This document shows positions 20,554 through 29,993 of a stretch of 64,000 nucleotides of DNA, piece after piece. The stretch's first letter is position 1; every line of letters starts with the position of its first letter. This stretch comes from Paenarthrobacter nitroguajacolicus JCM 14115 (GTDB lineage Bacteria > Actinomycetota > Actinomycetes > Actinomycetales > Micrococcaceae): the NCBI GenBank assembly GCA_001313365.1, contig BBFS01000010.1:16578-80577 (forward strand). The letters are read 5' to 3'. The notes under the pieces were generated by a model that did not search any database, was not told the origin of the DNA, and saw only the letters and a list, made by a program, of their open reading frames with translations. Made by a program: the position numbers and the translations under genes.

Positions 20554-21605
20554 GTTCTGACTCCTCGCGCCACGCGGTGGCCTGGGATTGAAGGGCTGGC
20601 GTTGGTTCCTGGAAGACCAGGCTGAACATTTCGGCGCCGGGCCTTGGGCCCAGGTCCGCTATGCCCGCCCGGACGGCCTCTTCTTCCTCTACGGCCACTC
20701 GTTGTGCATCCGCGAAGAAGGCCTCGTCGGCCACTCCTTCGGCGAGGAGGCGCTGCTTGAACCGCTCCAGCGGATCCTCGCCGGCGTCGAGGCGTTCCTC
20801 CTCCAGCGTGCGGTAGCGGCCGGGATCGTCCGCGGTGGAGTGCGGACCCCGGCGGTACGTCATGGCCTCGATGACCACGGGGGGGCCGTTGCCCGCGCGG
20901 CAGTGCGCGAAAGCAGAACGAGTGGCTTCGTAGACTGCCACGACGTCATTGCCGTCCACTTGCAAGGACGGGATTCCGTAGCCTGCGGCGCGAGCTGCGA
21001 CGGAGCCTCCGGCAACTTGGCGTTCCGTAGGGACGGAGATGGCCCAGCCGTTGTTTTGGATGAAGAAGACCACCGGGCTTTCATGACTGCGGCGAAGTTC
21101 ATGGCTTCGTGGACGTCGCCTGGGAGGAAGCTCCGTCGCCAAAGTACGTCATGGCTACGCCCGTTTCACCTGGGGGGGCATGGCCGGCCAGGGTTTGGCC
21201 GTGGGCCCAACCCACAGCGTGCAGCACTGACCCTGCCACCACGGCCTGGATGGGTGCGAACCTGGATTCCAACGGGTTGTACATTCCGCCGTGCCACGTG
21301 GCCTTGTGCGTGGACATGTAGCCCACCATGTCCAGGCCCATCGCCCGTGCAACACCCATCTCGCGGTAGGTGGGGGGGAAGACGAAGTCCCTGGTCCGGT
21401 CAACGGCGTAGCCGCTGCCCACCTGCGCGGCCTCCTGGCCGAGCTCCGGTGCGTAGCCCGGGATGATTCCTTGACGCTGCCAAGCCACGGCCGAAGTGTC
21501 CAGGTGCCGGACGGCTGCCATCAGGGTGTACAGCTCACGTAGTTGCTGGTGGGTGAGCGGGGCCGCGTCATCATCGACGGCGGCCAGCACAGGATGTGTA
21601 GTCAT
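20546..21605 (-). CDS. 2-oxo-acid dehydrogenase E1 component, alpha subunit
   Basis: The ATG at 21605 gives MTTHPVLAAV. QRQGIIPGYAPELGQEAAQV, VFPPTYREMGVA and the thiamine-diphosphate motif FGDGASSQ, then GDVHEAMNFAAV and IQNNGWAISVPTERQ, identify E1alpha. YRRGPHSTADDPGRYR is the phosphorylation-loop region. Substrate cannot be fixed: the sequence resembles branched-chain or pyruvate types, while the operon content (free lipoyl domain plus hydrolase) recalls acetoin dehydrogenase. One frame change lies near 21080-21120. First gene of the operon. Confidence 0.92.
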
Positions 21606-21690
21606 GGCTGTGACCCTAGTCACCCAAGGGGGGGTGTGCGCAATCAGCTCAGTTCAAACGAAACACTTTGTACAATTTGGGCACACAAAG

Positions 21691-21722
21691 AAGCCCTGCA
21701 CAGTACAAACTGTGCAGGGCTT
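21691..21722 (-). terminator. Terminator of the amino-acid permease gene
   Basis: A 14-bp perfect inverted repeat, AAGCCCTGCACAGT and its complement, with loop ACAA. It lies downstream of the permease and upstream of the E1alpha promoter on the same strand, so it isolates the two units. Confidence 0.85.
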
Positions 21723-21744
21723 TCTTGCGGTGATAAGCAGTTGG

Positions 21745-23138
21745 TTACTCGACGGATGTGGAGTGTTTGGCGGCCTTTGACTTGGCGTTGATGAAGCAAC
21801 CGGCGGCTATGACCAAGATCAAAATGAATGTTCCGATCAGCTGTCCGGCACTTTCCGGGTTGGCGAAGCCCACCACCAGGATCAGGCCCAGCAGGACGAG
21901 GCCGACGATGGTGAGGAAGGGGAATCCCTTCATGCGCAGCGGCAGCTCAGTGCCGTCCCGGTCCGCCCTGCGGCGCAGGATAAATTGCGACACCAGCGCC
22001 GTACCCCAGACCACCAGGCAAGTGGAGCCCACAAGGTTCAGCAAGGCTGGCAGGATTTTTTCCGGGAACAGCAGTTCAAGGACCGTTGCGATGAAGCCGA
22101 AGGCAACCGAAATTCCGACGGCGGCGACGGGAACTTTTGAGCCGCTGAGGCGGGACAGGAAGCGGGGGGGAGCTTCCCCCCGCTCTGAAAGGGAGAAAAT
22201 CATGCGGGAGGCGCCGTAGAGATTGGCGTTGAGCGCGGACAGCAGGGCAACGACTGCCACCAGGGTGATGGCTGCGCCGGCGCGGGGATTCCGGCAAGGT
22301 CCAGCACGCCGGCGAACGGGGGACTTCAGGCCCTCCGAGCCACGGGGAGAACGGCTGCGATGACAAACACGGAGCCGATGTAGAAGACCAGGATGCGCCA
22401 GACCACCGTGCGGATGGCCTTGCCAACGCTATGGGCAGGGTTCTCGGTTTCGGCAGCAGCAACGCTGACGATCTCGGTTCCACCGAACGCGAAGATCACG
22501 ACGAACAAGGCGGCGGCGATGCCACCGATGCCGTTGGGTGCAAAGTCGCCAAAAGCTGAGAATCCGGGGGAGGGGACGTTCGGCAGCCAGCCGAACAGCA
22601 GGCTGCGCCGATCAGCAGGAAGATGACGATCGCGGCCACCTTGAGGATGGCGAACCAGAATTCGAACTCGCCGAAGTTGCGGACGCCCACCAGGTTGATT
22701 CCGGTGAAGACCACCATGAAGACCAGTGCAAGGACCCAAACGGGGGGGATGACCGGCCAGATGGAGAACAGGAGTCCGGCTGCGCCGATGGCTTCGGCGG
22801 CAATGACCACCACCAGCTGGAGCCACCACAGCCAGCCGATGGTTCCGCCGGCGGTCTTGCCCATGGCTTTCTCCGCGTATACGGAGAACGCGCCGCTGTT
22901 CGGGTTGGCAGCTGCCATCTCGCCGAGGGCCCACATGACCAGGATGATCAGCGTCCCGGCCACGAGGTAGGAAATAAGCACTGCCGGGCCGGCGGCCTGG
23001 ACGCCCGCTCCGGAGCCGAGGAAGAGGCCTGCACCGATCGCACTTCCGAGCCCCCCCATCATGGTGAGCTGGCGCGGTTTGAGTGAATGGCCGAGGCCGG
23101 ATGTTGGGGGCAGGAGCCGCGATGGACTTCGTTGTCAT
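21745..23138 (-). CDS. Amino-acid permease (AAT / APC superfamily)
   Basis: PRQLTMMGGLGSAIGAGLFL matches the conserved first helix of AAT permeases (normally M-x-G-L-G-x-x-I-G-x-G-L-F-L-G-S-G); the doubled Gly comes from a G7 run. GEMAAANPNSGAFSVYAEKA, FAFGGTEIVSVAAAETENP (helix 6-7 loop) and LSALNANLYGASRMIFSLSE are further hallmarks. Twelve helices can be traced. Frame changes lie near 23110, 22590, 22340 and 22270-22330. It is divergent from an Lrp/AsnC regulator, which probably controls it. Confidence 0.9.
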
Positions 23139-23277
23139 ACGTGTCTACCTTCTATGGATTACATGCTGGTTTGGCGTGCTGGCCTCATGGGCTTGGCACG
23201 CAGGCGTCGACGACGCAGCAAGAGCCGTGGAATAATTCTCGCAGTTTGTAAGATACATCACTTTTTGCTTTAGCGAT
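23139..23277. promoter_or_regulatory. Divergent intergenic region, permease / Lrp regulator
   Basis: This 139-bp AT-richer gap holds both promoters. A TAAGAT hexamer near 23250 and an ACATC/GATGT pair of arms about 15 bases apart (23255-23279) are possible promoter and Lrp-site elements, but both are weak. Confidence 0.35.
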
Positions 23278-23785
23278 GTGATGGGTACGGATCCCCGGGG
23301 GACAGGAACTTTGATGCTGGTCGATGCGCTTGATGCAAAAATTGTACGTTTCTTCACCGATTCACCGCGATCCTCAGTGCTGGAGGCCTCCCGTGTGCTC
23401 AAGGTTGCCGGGCAACGGTGCAGTCCAGGATCGACCGAATGATTGAGAACGGTGTTATTGGTTCCTGGGTTCCACAGCCTGATCCCGCCAATTTCGGTTT
23501 CCCGGTGGTGGCGTTCTGCTCGGTGACCATCACGCAGGAGATAGCCACGACGCCATCATCGAAAGCTCAGTGCCATCCCGGAGATTATTGAGGTCCACAC
23601 AGTTACGGGAAACTCGGACCTCATGGTGAGGATCGCGGCGCGGTCCAACCCCCGATATGCAGCGCGTGCTCGATGCCATGATCGCAACCAAATCGGTGGT
23701 CCGGTGCTCGTCGGTCATTGTCCTGAACAGCCATATCCAAGGTCGCACTTTGCCGCTGATGGAAGCGGCCGTGAAGACAGTGTGA
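23278..23785 (+). CDS. Lrp/AsnC family transcriptional regulator
   Basis: LVDALDAKIVRFFTDSPRSS, VLEASRVLKVARATVQSRI and DRMIENGVIGSW give the helix-turn-helix with the Lrp D-x-x-D-x-x-I start. The RAM (ACT-like) domain follows: VVAFCSVTI, GHDAIIESLSAIPEIIEVHT, VTGNSDLMVRIAARS and LNSHIQGRTLPLM. Three frame changes (23408-23412, 23535-23575 and 23645-23655). The start is GTG or the ATG three bases later. Position opposite an amino-acid permease suggests it senses that amino acid and controls uptake. Confidence 0.87.
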
Positions 23786-23823
23786 CGCAAGGCATTTTGC
23801 TAACCACCGGTCGAGTCGTACCA

Positions 23824-23852
23824 TTAGTTCTAGTCAACATGACTTTAACTAA
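23824..23852. promoter_or_regulatory. 29-bp palindrome, candidate NrtR operator
   Basis: Outer arms TTAGTT (23824-23829) and AACTAA (23847-23852), and inner arms AGTCA (23832-23836) and TGACT (23840-23844), are perfectly symmetrical around ACA; only the two-base spacers between arms do not match. It lies about 50 bp before the Nudix-type regulator and the nad operon. NrtR regulators bind palindromes ahead of NAD genes, so this is the natural autoregulatory site. The assignment is inference. Confidence 0.75.
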
Positions 23853-23904
23853 CACTCCGCTTTGGTGGGAGCGTTTGGGACGGCGATGAAGCGAGGTGAA
23901 CGCC

Positions 23905-24616
23905 GTGAACACCAACTCAGCAAACGTCGCCGAGAGGCGGCTCGCGCCGCCGTCGTTGGCTATTTCCACGGTGATTTTCGCCCTCCGTCCCAGCGAGAAG
24001 TCCGGGCGCCCCCCACGCTGTGGCTGCCGCTGGTCCGCCGCATCCGCGAACCCTACAAAGACATGTGGGCCCTCCCGGGTGGGCCGTTGGCCCACGACGA
24101 ATCGCTTCAGGATGCGGCCTCGCGGAACCTCCGTGAAACCACCGGCCTCGCGCCCCACTACCTGGAGCAGCTCTACGCGTTTGGAGGCCTCCACAGGTCA
24201 CCCACCCAGCGGGTCGTCTCCATTGTGTACTGGGCTTTGGTTCAACCCACCGAAGCTGCCCTCGCCGACGAATCCGAGAATGTGCGCTGGTTCCGGGCAG
24301 ACCGGCTCGGCGAATTGGCCTTTGACCACAACGCAATCGTTGACTACGCCCTCTGGCGGCTCCGCAACAAGATGGCGTACGGTCCATCGCTTACCACCTG
24401 CTGGGAGAGTTTTTCACCCTCGCCCAGGTCCGCGAAGTCTACGAGGCCGTGCTGGACCGCCAGCTCGATCCCGCAAACTTCCGCAGGCACGTCAAGGCAA
24501 CACCGGAAATCGAAGAAACCGGTGAATACCTCCAAGGCGGAAAACACCGCCCACCACGCCTCTACCGCTTTACCGGCACGCCCGGCCTCGGGCCAGATAA
24601 CAGGAGTACACCATGA
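23905..24616 (+). CDS. nrtR: NrtR-type Nudix transcriptional regulator of NAD synthesis
   Basis: The N-terminal Nudix-like domain contains LAISTVIFALRPSE, TLWLPLVRRIREPYKDMWAL, PGGPLAHDESLQDAASRNL and RETTGLAPHYLEQLYAFG. The Nudix box is degenerate, as in NrtR, where it binds ADP-ribose or related ligands instead of hydrolysing nucleotides. The C-terminal winged helix is seen after a frame change near 24385: YHLLGEFFTLAQVREVYEAV, then LDPANFRRHVKATPEIEETG and RPPRLYRFTG. GTG 23905 is chosen because AGGTGA lies just upstream; GTG 23896 is an alternative. The stop overlaps the nadA ATG, making it the first gene of the nad operon. Confidence 0.85.
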
Positions 24617-25923
24617 GCAGCGTCAACACTGCCGTCCAGCTGATCACTCGCGAGGAAGCCGAGAAGGGCCTCTCCCGCGCAGGGTCCACGTGCAGCCCGG
24701 CCTTGGCCAGGGGCCCATGGGAGTACGACCTTGCCGAGGCCCTCGCCGGCGAGCCCGCCTACGGCCCGGGAGCCTCAAGCGACGACGTTGCGCCCCAAGC
24801 CACGCCGCGCCAAGGCCAGCTGCCGGAAGAGTACAAGAAGGCCACCGACGCCGAACTTGCGCCCGCATCCGGGCCGCCAAGGCGACGCTCGGGGGACCGC
24901 GCCGTAATTCTGGGCCATTTCTACCAGCGTGACGAAGTCATCCAGTACGCAGACTTCGTCGGCGACTCGTTCCAGCTCGCCAACGCAGCACTGACCAAGC
25001 CGGACGCCGAAGCCATCATCTTCTGTGGCGTGCACTTCATGGCCGAAACGGCGGACATCCTCTCAACGCCTGAACAGGCAGTGATCCTGCCGAACCTCGC
25101 TGCGGGTTGCTCCATGGCGGACATGGCGGACGAAGACTCCGTTGAGGAGTGCTGGGAGCAGTTGGAGGAAATATTCGGCACGGAGCCGGACGCATCAGGG
25201 CGTGTACCCGTCATCCCCCCCGTCACGTACATGAACTCTTCCGCTGCGCTCAAGGCGTTCTGTGGGCGCAACGGTGGAATCGTCTGCACCTCGTCCAACG
25301 CCAAAGTGGTCCTGGAATGGGCCTTCGAGCGCGGTCAGCGGGTCCTGTTCTTCCCCCCCGATCAGCACTTGGGCCGCAACACCGCCAAGGCACTGGGCGT
25401 CCCACTGGAACAGATGCCCATGTGGAACCCGCGCAAGGAACTCGGCGGCAACGACGAACAAGCGCTCCTGGACTCCCGCGTCATCCTCTGGCACGGCTTC
25501 TGCTCAGTCCACAAGCGCTTCAACGTAGGCCAGATCGAAAAAGCCCGGCTGGACTTCCCTGGCGTCAACGTGATCGTCCACCCCGAGTGCCCCATGGAGG
25601 TAGTGGACGCCGCCGACTCCGCCGGTTCCACCGACTTCATCAAGAAGGCCATCGCTGCCGCAACCGAACCCACCACGTTCGCTATCGGCACCGAGATCAA
25701 CATGGTGAACCGGCTCGCCGCCGAAAACCCGCAGCACACCATCTTCTGCCTCGATCCCGTCATCTGCCTTGCTCCACCATGTACCGCATCCACCCCCGGC
25801 TATCTCGCTGTCCTTGAGGAGCTCGTGGAAGGACGCATTGTCAACCGGATCACGGTGGACGACTCCGTGCAGGAAAACGCCAAGATTGCGCTGGAGCGCA
25901 TGCTGGCAGCCAAGCCGGCCTAA
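24613..25923 (+). CDS. nadA: Quinolinate synthase NadA
   Basis: Converts iminoaspartate and dihydroxyacetone phosphate to quinolinate with a [4Fe-4S] cluster. ILGHFYQRDEVIQYADFVGD, FCGVHFMAETADIL, LPNLAAGCSMADM (first cluster Cys), VTYMNSSAALKA, GIVCTSSNA (second Cys), PDQHLGRNTA, VHPECPMEVV and EINMVNRLA are all present. Two pairs of compensating indels hide residues: near 24855-24895 the product reads PASGPPRRRSG where AARIRAAKATLG is expected, and near 25772-25797 it reads LAPPCTAST where PCSTMYRIHP is expected, masking the last cluster Cys. About 436 codons with an N-terminal extension of roughly 90 residues typical of actinobacteria. Confidence 0.95.
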   Translation: MSSVNTAVQLITREEAEKGLSRAGSTCSPALARGPWEYDLAEALAGEPAYGPGASSDDVAPQATPRQGQLPEEYKKATDAELAPASGPPRRRSGDRAVILGHFYQRDEVIQYADFVGDSFQLANAALTKPDAEAIIFCGVHFMAETADILSTPEQAVILPNLAAGCSMADMADEDSVEECWEQLEEIFGTEPDASGRVPVIPPVTYMNSSAALKAFCGRNGGIVCTSSNAKVVLEWAFERGQRVLFFPPDQHLGRNTAKALGVPLEQMPMWNPRKELGGNDEQALLDSRVILWHGFCSVHKRFNVGQIEKARLDFPGVNVIVHPECPMEVVDAADSAGSTDFIKKAIAAATEPTTFAIGTEINMVNRLAAENPQHTIFCLDPVICLAPPCTASTPGYLAVLEELVEGRIVNRITVDDSVQENAKIALERMLAAKPA

Positions 25924-25986
25924 GCCAGTCGGCACACCCCCCCATCTGGCACTTCACCCCCCCGGACTAGCCGAATCGAGCCTCAC

Positions 25987-27893
25987 ATGACTACAGCGAG
26001 CGTTGCTGAAGGGCCTGCCCCCCCAAGCGGCTGATCGTCGTCGGAAGCGGAATTGCAGGACTGTACTCCGCGCTGCTTGCCGCGGAAGCCGGTGCGGAAG
26101 TGGTACTGCTGACCAAGGGTGCGCTCGCGGACAGCAACACCTACTACGCCCAGGGTGGGATCTCCGCCGTGCTGGACGAGCCAGCCCCCCCGGTGACACG
26201 GTGGCTGCGCACATCGCTGACACCCTCAAAGCCGGGGCAGGCCACTGTAACGAAGAAGCAGTACGGGTGTTGTGCACCGAGGCGCGGCTGGACATCGCCG
26301 GGCTTGGACGGTTCGGCGTGCAGTTCGACCTCGACGACGACGGCGACCCCGCCTTGGGTCTCGAAGCCGCCCACTCGGCTGCGCGAATCCTGCACGCCGG
26401 CGGCGACGCCACCGGTGCGGGAGTGGCCGCAGCGCTGATCAGGACAGTCCTGGATTTCCAAGCCGCGGGCAGGATCCAGGTCATCGGGCACGCCCAGGTC
26501 ACCTCGCTCTCGTTGGGCGGACCGCAGGGTGGCCGCGTGGTGGGGGCCAATTTCCTCCACGACGGACGCCACCTCGGCGTCCACGGCGACTCCGTCCTCC
26601 TCGCGACGGGCGGAGCCGGACAGCTCTTTGCCCAAACCACCAACCCTGCGGTTGCCACGGCAGATGGTTTGGCGCTTGCATGGCGTGTTGGAGCCGCGGT
26701 TGCAGACCTCGAGTTCTTCCAGTTCCACCCAACATGCATGGTGCTCCCGGCAGCGGCCAGGGAAGCAGAAGGGAATAACGACCCCCCCTGCTCATCTCTG
26801 AAGCAGTGCGTGGCGAAGGGGGCCATCCTGGTCGATGCCACCGGGCTCCGGTTCATGCCCGACTACCATCCTGACGCAGAACTCGCGCCACGGGACGTCG
26901 TCTCCCGCAGCATCGCCCTGCACCTGGCAAAACTCGGCGACCCCCCCAACGGCCACGTCTTCCTCGACGCCACCGTGATCGAAAAACAGCGAGGCCAAGG
27001 CTTCCTGGCCAAGCGCTTCCCCACCCTCAGCAAACGGACACGCCAAGCCGGTGTCGACTGGACCCGGCAACTTGTTCCCGTCGCACCAGCGGCCCACTAC
27101 TGGATGGGCGGGGTGGTGACCGACCTCTACGGCCGCACGTCTGTTCCTGGTTTGCTCGCTGCCGGCGAAGTCGCTTGCACCGGTGTACAAGGTGCCAACC
27201 GGCTGGCCAGCAACTCCCTGCTCGAAGGCCTCGTGTTCGGGCGCAGGGCTGTTGAGGGGTTCCTCGGGTCGACTAACGGAGTCCCTCTGCGTGCTAACTC
27301 GGCCGCGGGCGGCCTCGCTTTTACGCACGCTGCCGGGACCCCGCCAGCCGACCAACAAGACGCCAGCTCTCACGCGACAACGGCGCTGTCGGGGCCTCCG
27401 GAACTACCGTTTGTTGACAGCGGACGTCCGCTGTCGGGGGGGTCTCCGGCGCCGCTGTTGGGTTCGGTCTTGGAAATGGATCCTGTGCCGGGTCCTGCTT
27501 CCTGGGAGTTTGAGTCTTTGCCGGGGCCGGGTGCTCTTGAGACGTCGTTTGGGCAGGCGGGGGCGTTTTCGCGGGGGGGCTTTGCGGCGTTTGATGACTG
27601 CGAAGGCCGGGGGTTTTGCGTGATGGCGGATTGCTTCGAGAGGCCGGCGTGGCATTGGCTGCGTGGGCGGGGGGGATGTTCTGCCGTTGAACGTTCCGGA
27701 TTCCCTTGATGTCCGGGAGCATGAGGACGCCAATCTGCTGTTGGCGGCCCAGCTGCTCGTCCACGCGGCCCGGGAGCGGCGGGAGTCGCTTGGAGCGCAT
27801 TACCGCAATGACAGCGTGAGGGAACCAGCCGCCGTCGAGGATTTTGATAAGCGTTACACCATGAGCCGGAAAGCGAGCCTCGTCCATGACTAA
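25987..27893 (+). CDS. nadB: L-aspartate oxidase NadB with long Pro/Gly-rich linker
   Basis: FAD-dependent oxidation of L-aspartate to iminoaspartate for NadA. The FAD motif LIVVGSGIAGLYSALLAAEA, the active-site region NTYYAQGGISAVLDE, VLLATGGAGQLF, EFFQFHPTCMVLP, the PVAPAAHYWMGGVVTDLYG block and EVACTGVQGANRLASNSLLE are clear. The C-terminal helical domain resumes as GAFSREALRRLMTAKAGVLR, and ends ARERRESLGAHYRNDSV and a short tail. Between them (about 27260-27570) is a Ser/Pro/Gly-rich linker of some 95 residues, making the protein about 635 codons against roughly 530-540 in familiar NadB. Frame changes near 26015, 26190, 26790 and 27575-27690. Its stop overlaps the nadC start. Confidence 0.93.
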
Positions 27894-28771
27894 CCTGACC
27901 CTCCCCCCCGCAGCCCCCCCGTCCGGGACATCCTGGAACGGGCATTCGCGGAGGACGCACCCAGCGGCGACATCACCTCGCAACTACTGATCCCTGCCGA
28001 TGCCCGGGCCACCGCCGTGCTGAACGCGCGCGTCCCCCGGAGTCTTCAGCGGCGGTACCGTTTTCCGCGACGCCATGAAGCTGGTTGACCCGGACACCGA
28101 GGTGGAGCTACTGCTCGCTGACGGTGAAGCGTTCGACGCCGGAACCCACCTGGCGCGGGTCAGTGGCAGGGCCCGCTCAGTGCTGCTTGCCGAAAGGGTG
28201 GGCCTGAACCTGGTGCAGCGGATGAGTGCCATCGCCACCAAGACCGCAGAATTCGTAAAGCTCGTGGAAGGGACGCGTGCGCGGATCACTGATACGCGCA
28301 AGACCACGCCCGGCCTTCGTGTCCTGGAACGTTACGCCGTGCGTTGCGGTGGGGGGAGCGAACCATCGCTACAGCCTTTCAGATGCCGTTCTGGCCAAGG
28401 ACAACCACCTGGCCGTCATGACCGGAGGCGACTCCAGCAAGCTGACCGAATTGCTGGTTGCCGCCAAAGCCCAGCTGGGCCACACCACCCACTTCGAAGT
28501 TGAAGTGGACAGGGCCGAGCAGATTGAACCGGTTCTGGCGGCCGGTGTGGACACCATCATGCTGGACAACTTCTCCGTCGACGAGCTCCGGGCCGGTGTC
28601 AAGCAGGTGGACGGTCGGGCTATCGTGGAAGCGAGCGGCAACGTGAACATCAACACTGTCACCGAAATCGCTTCGACGGGCGTGGACGTCATCTCCATCG
28701 GAGGCCTGACGCACAGCGTAAGCGCGCTCGACCTCGGCCTCGACATCGAACTCAAAGCCACACAGAACTGA
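27886..28771 (+). CDS. nadC: Nicotinate-nucleotide pyrophosphorylase NadC
   Basis: Quinolinate phosphoribosyltransferase. Blocks: VRDILERAFAEDAPSGDITS, LLAERVGLNLVQRMSAIATK, ARITDTRKTTPGLRVLERYA with the substrate-binding TRKT-PG-R-LEKYA pattern, VRCGGGANHRYSLSDAVLAK, DTIMLDNFSVDELRAGV and VEASGNVNINTVTEIASTGV, ending ISIGGLTHSVSALDLGL. The G6 run at 28350 should be G5 to give CGGGANHR. Further frame changes at 27905-27925 and 28035-28050. Third structural gene of the operon; the cysteine desulfurase follows after 12 bases. Confidence 0.95.
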
Positions 28772-28783
28772 AGCGTTTCCGCC

Positions 28784-29953
28784 ATGATCTTCCTTGATGC
28801 CGCAGCCACCACTCCGGTCCGCCGCGAGGCTCTCGAAGCCATGTGGCCTTATCTGAGCGGCGAGTTCGGCAACCCGTCCAGCCATCACAGCCTGGGCGAA
28901 GCGGCAGCAGCTGCGCTCGCAGGGGCCCGTTCCGGCGTCGCGAAGGTCCTGAACTGCCGTGCCGGCGAGGTGACCTTCACCTCCGGAGGCACGGAAGCGG
29001 ACAATCTTGCCGTGAAGGGCATTGCGCTGGCCCGTCAGGCGGCTGACCCTTCGCTGAACAGGGTGGTCATCAGCGCAATCGAGCATCCCGCGGTGGAAGA
29101 GTCGGCCCGCTACCTGGAACGAGTGCACGGGTTCGCCGTGGATGTGCTTGCGGTCGATGGAGAAGGCCTGGTGTCGATCGACGACCTGCGGGCGACAATA
29201 AGGCCCGAAACGGCTTTGGTGAGCGTCATGTACGCGAACAATGAGATCGGAACCATCCAGCCGATCGCTGCCTTGGCGACGGTGTCACGGGAACACGGCG
29301 TGCCTTTCCATACTGACGCGGTGCAGGCCGCCGGATGGTTGCCGCTGGACGTCAAAGCGCTTGGCGTGGATGCGTTGAGTATTTCCGGACACAAACTTGG
29401 TGCGCCCAAGGGATCCGGCGTCCTGTTCACCAAAGGGCGTCTCCGCGTAGAACCACTGGTTCACGGTGGCGGCCAGGAGAGGGCAAGGCGCTCGGGCACG
29501 GAGAACGTGGCTGGAGCTGTGGCACTGTCCACGGCACTAAGGCTGTCCCACGCCGAGCAACCCGAACAGGCTGCGCGGGTTTCCGCTCTGAGGAATCAGT
29601 TCATCGATCAGATCCTCGCCACCGTTTCGGACGCCTTGCTCACGGGGCACCGAAGCCAACGGCTGCCTTCAGTAGCCTCTTTCTGCTTCCCGGGCACCAG
29701 CGGCGAGTCGGTGCTGCTTGAGCTCGAGCGGCTTGGGGTGGTGTGTTCCAGTGGCTCGGCCTGCGCGGCAGGATCGGACGCGCCCTCGCCGGTGCTGGTT
29801 GCCCTCGGCATCGCCCCCCCTGAAACGGCACAGACTGCGGTGCGTTTCAGCTTCACGTCAACTGTCACTGACGCCGAACTGAAACAGGCAGCCGTTGCCG
29901 TGGAAACCGCCGTCGGACGTGTCCGGAATCTGGCGGCACCGCAGCCAGGCTAG
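28784..29953 (+). CDS. Cysteine desulfurase (NifS/IscS family) in the nad operon
   Basis: An uninterrupted 389-residue frame. MIFLDAAATTPVRREALEAM at the start, FTSGGTEADNLAVKG, AIEHPAVEESA, MYANNEIGTIQPI, HTDAVQAAGWLPLD, the PLP lysine in ISGHKLGAPKGSG, HGGGQERARRSGTENVAG, and the sulfur-accepting Cys in VVCSSGSACAAGSD are all in place. It makes persulfide sulfur and alanine from cysteine. Linked to nadA, it most likely supplies sulfur for the NadA [4Fe-4S] cluster, as NifS-like proteins in other bacterial nad operons do. This is one of few long genes here with no frame error. Confidence 0.95.
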   Translation: MIFLDAAATTPVRREALEAMWPYLSGEFGNPSSHHSLGEAAAAALAGARSGVAKVLNCRAGEVTFTSGGTEADNLAVKGIALARQAADPSLNRVVISAIEHPAVEESARYLERVHGFAVDVLAVDGEGLVSIDDLRATIRPETALVSVMYANNEIGTIQPIAALATVSREHGVPFHTDAVQAAGWLPLDVKALGVDALSISGHKLGAPKGSGVLFTKGRLRVEPLVHGGGQERARRSGTENVAGAVALSTALRLSHAEQPEQAARVSALRNQFIDQILATVSDALLTGHRSQRLPSVASFCFPGTSGESVLLELERLGVVCSSGSACAAGSDAPSPVLVALGIAPPETAQTAVRFSFTSTVTDAELKQAAVAVETAVGRVRNLAAPQPG

Positions 29954-29955
29954 AA

Positions 29956-29993
29956 CCGGCGGCCGGGCCGGCTATACATGCCGGGCCCGCCGG
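29956..29993. terminator. Candidate terminator at the end of the nad operon
   Basis: A GC-rich inverted repeat (outer arms CCGGCGG 29956-29962 and CCGCCGG 29987-29993, imperfect inner pairing) between the cysteine desulfurase and the convergent GtrA gene, whose stop lies inside it. There is no good T tract. Confidence 0.4.

Noticed and set aside
23281..23300. GGTAC-GGATCC-CCGGG resembling a cloning polylinker (vector contamination)
   Set aside because: The order does not match common polylinkers exactly, and the stretch sits at the first codons of an Lrp gene with normal genomic sequence on both sides.
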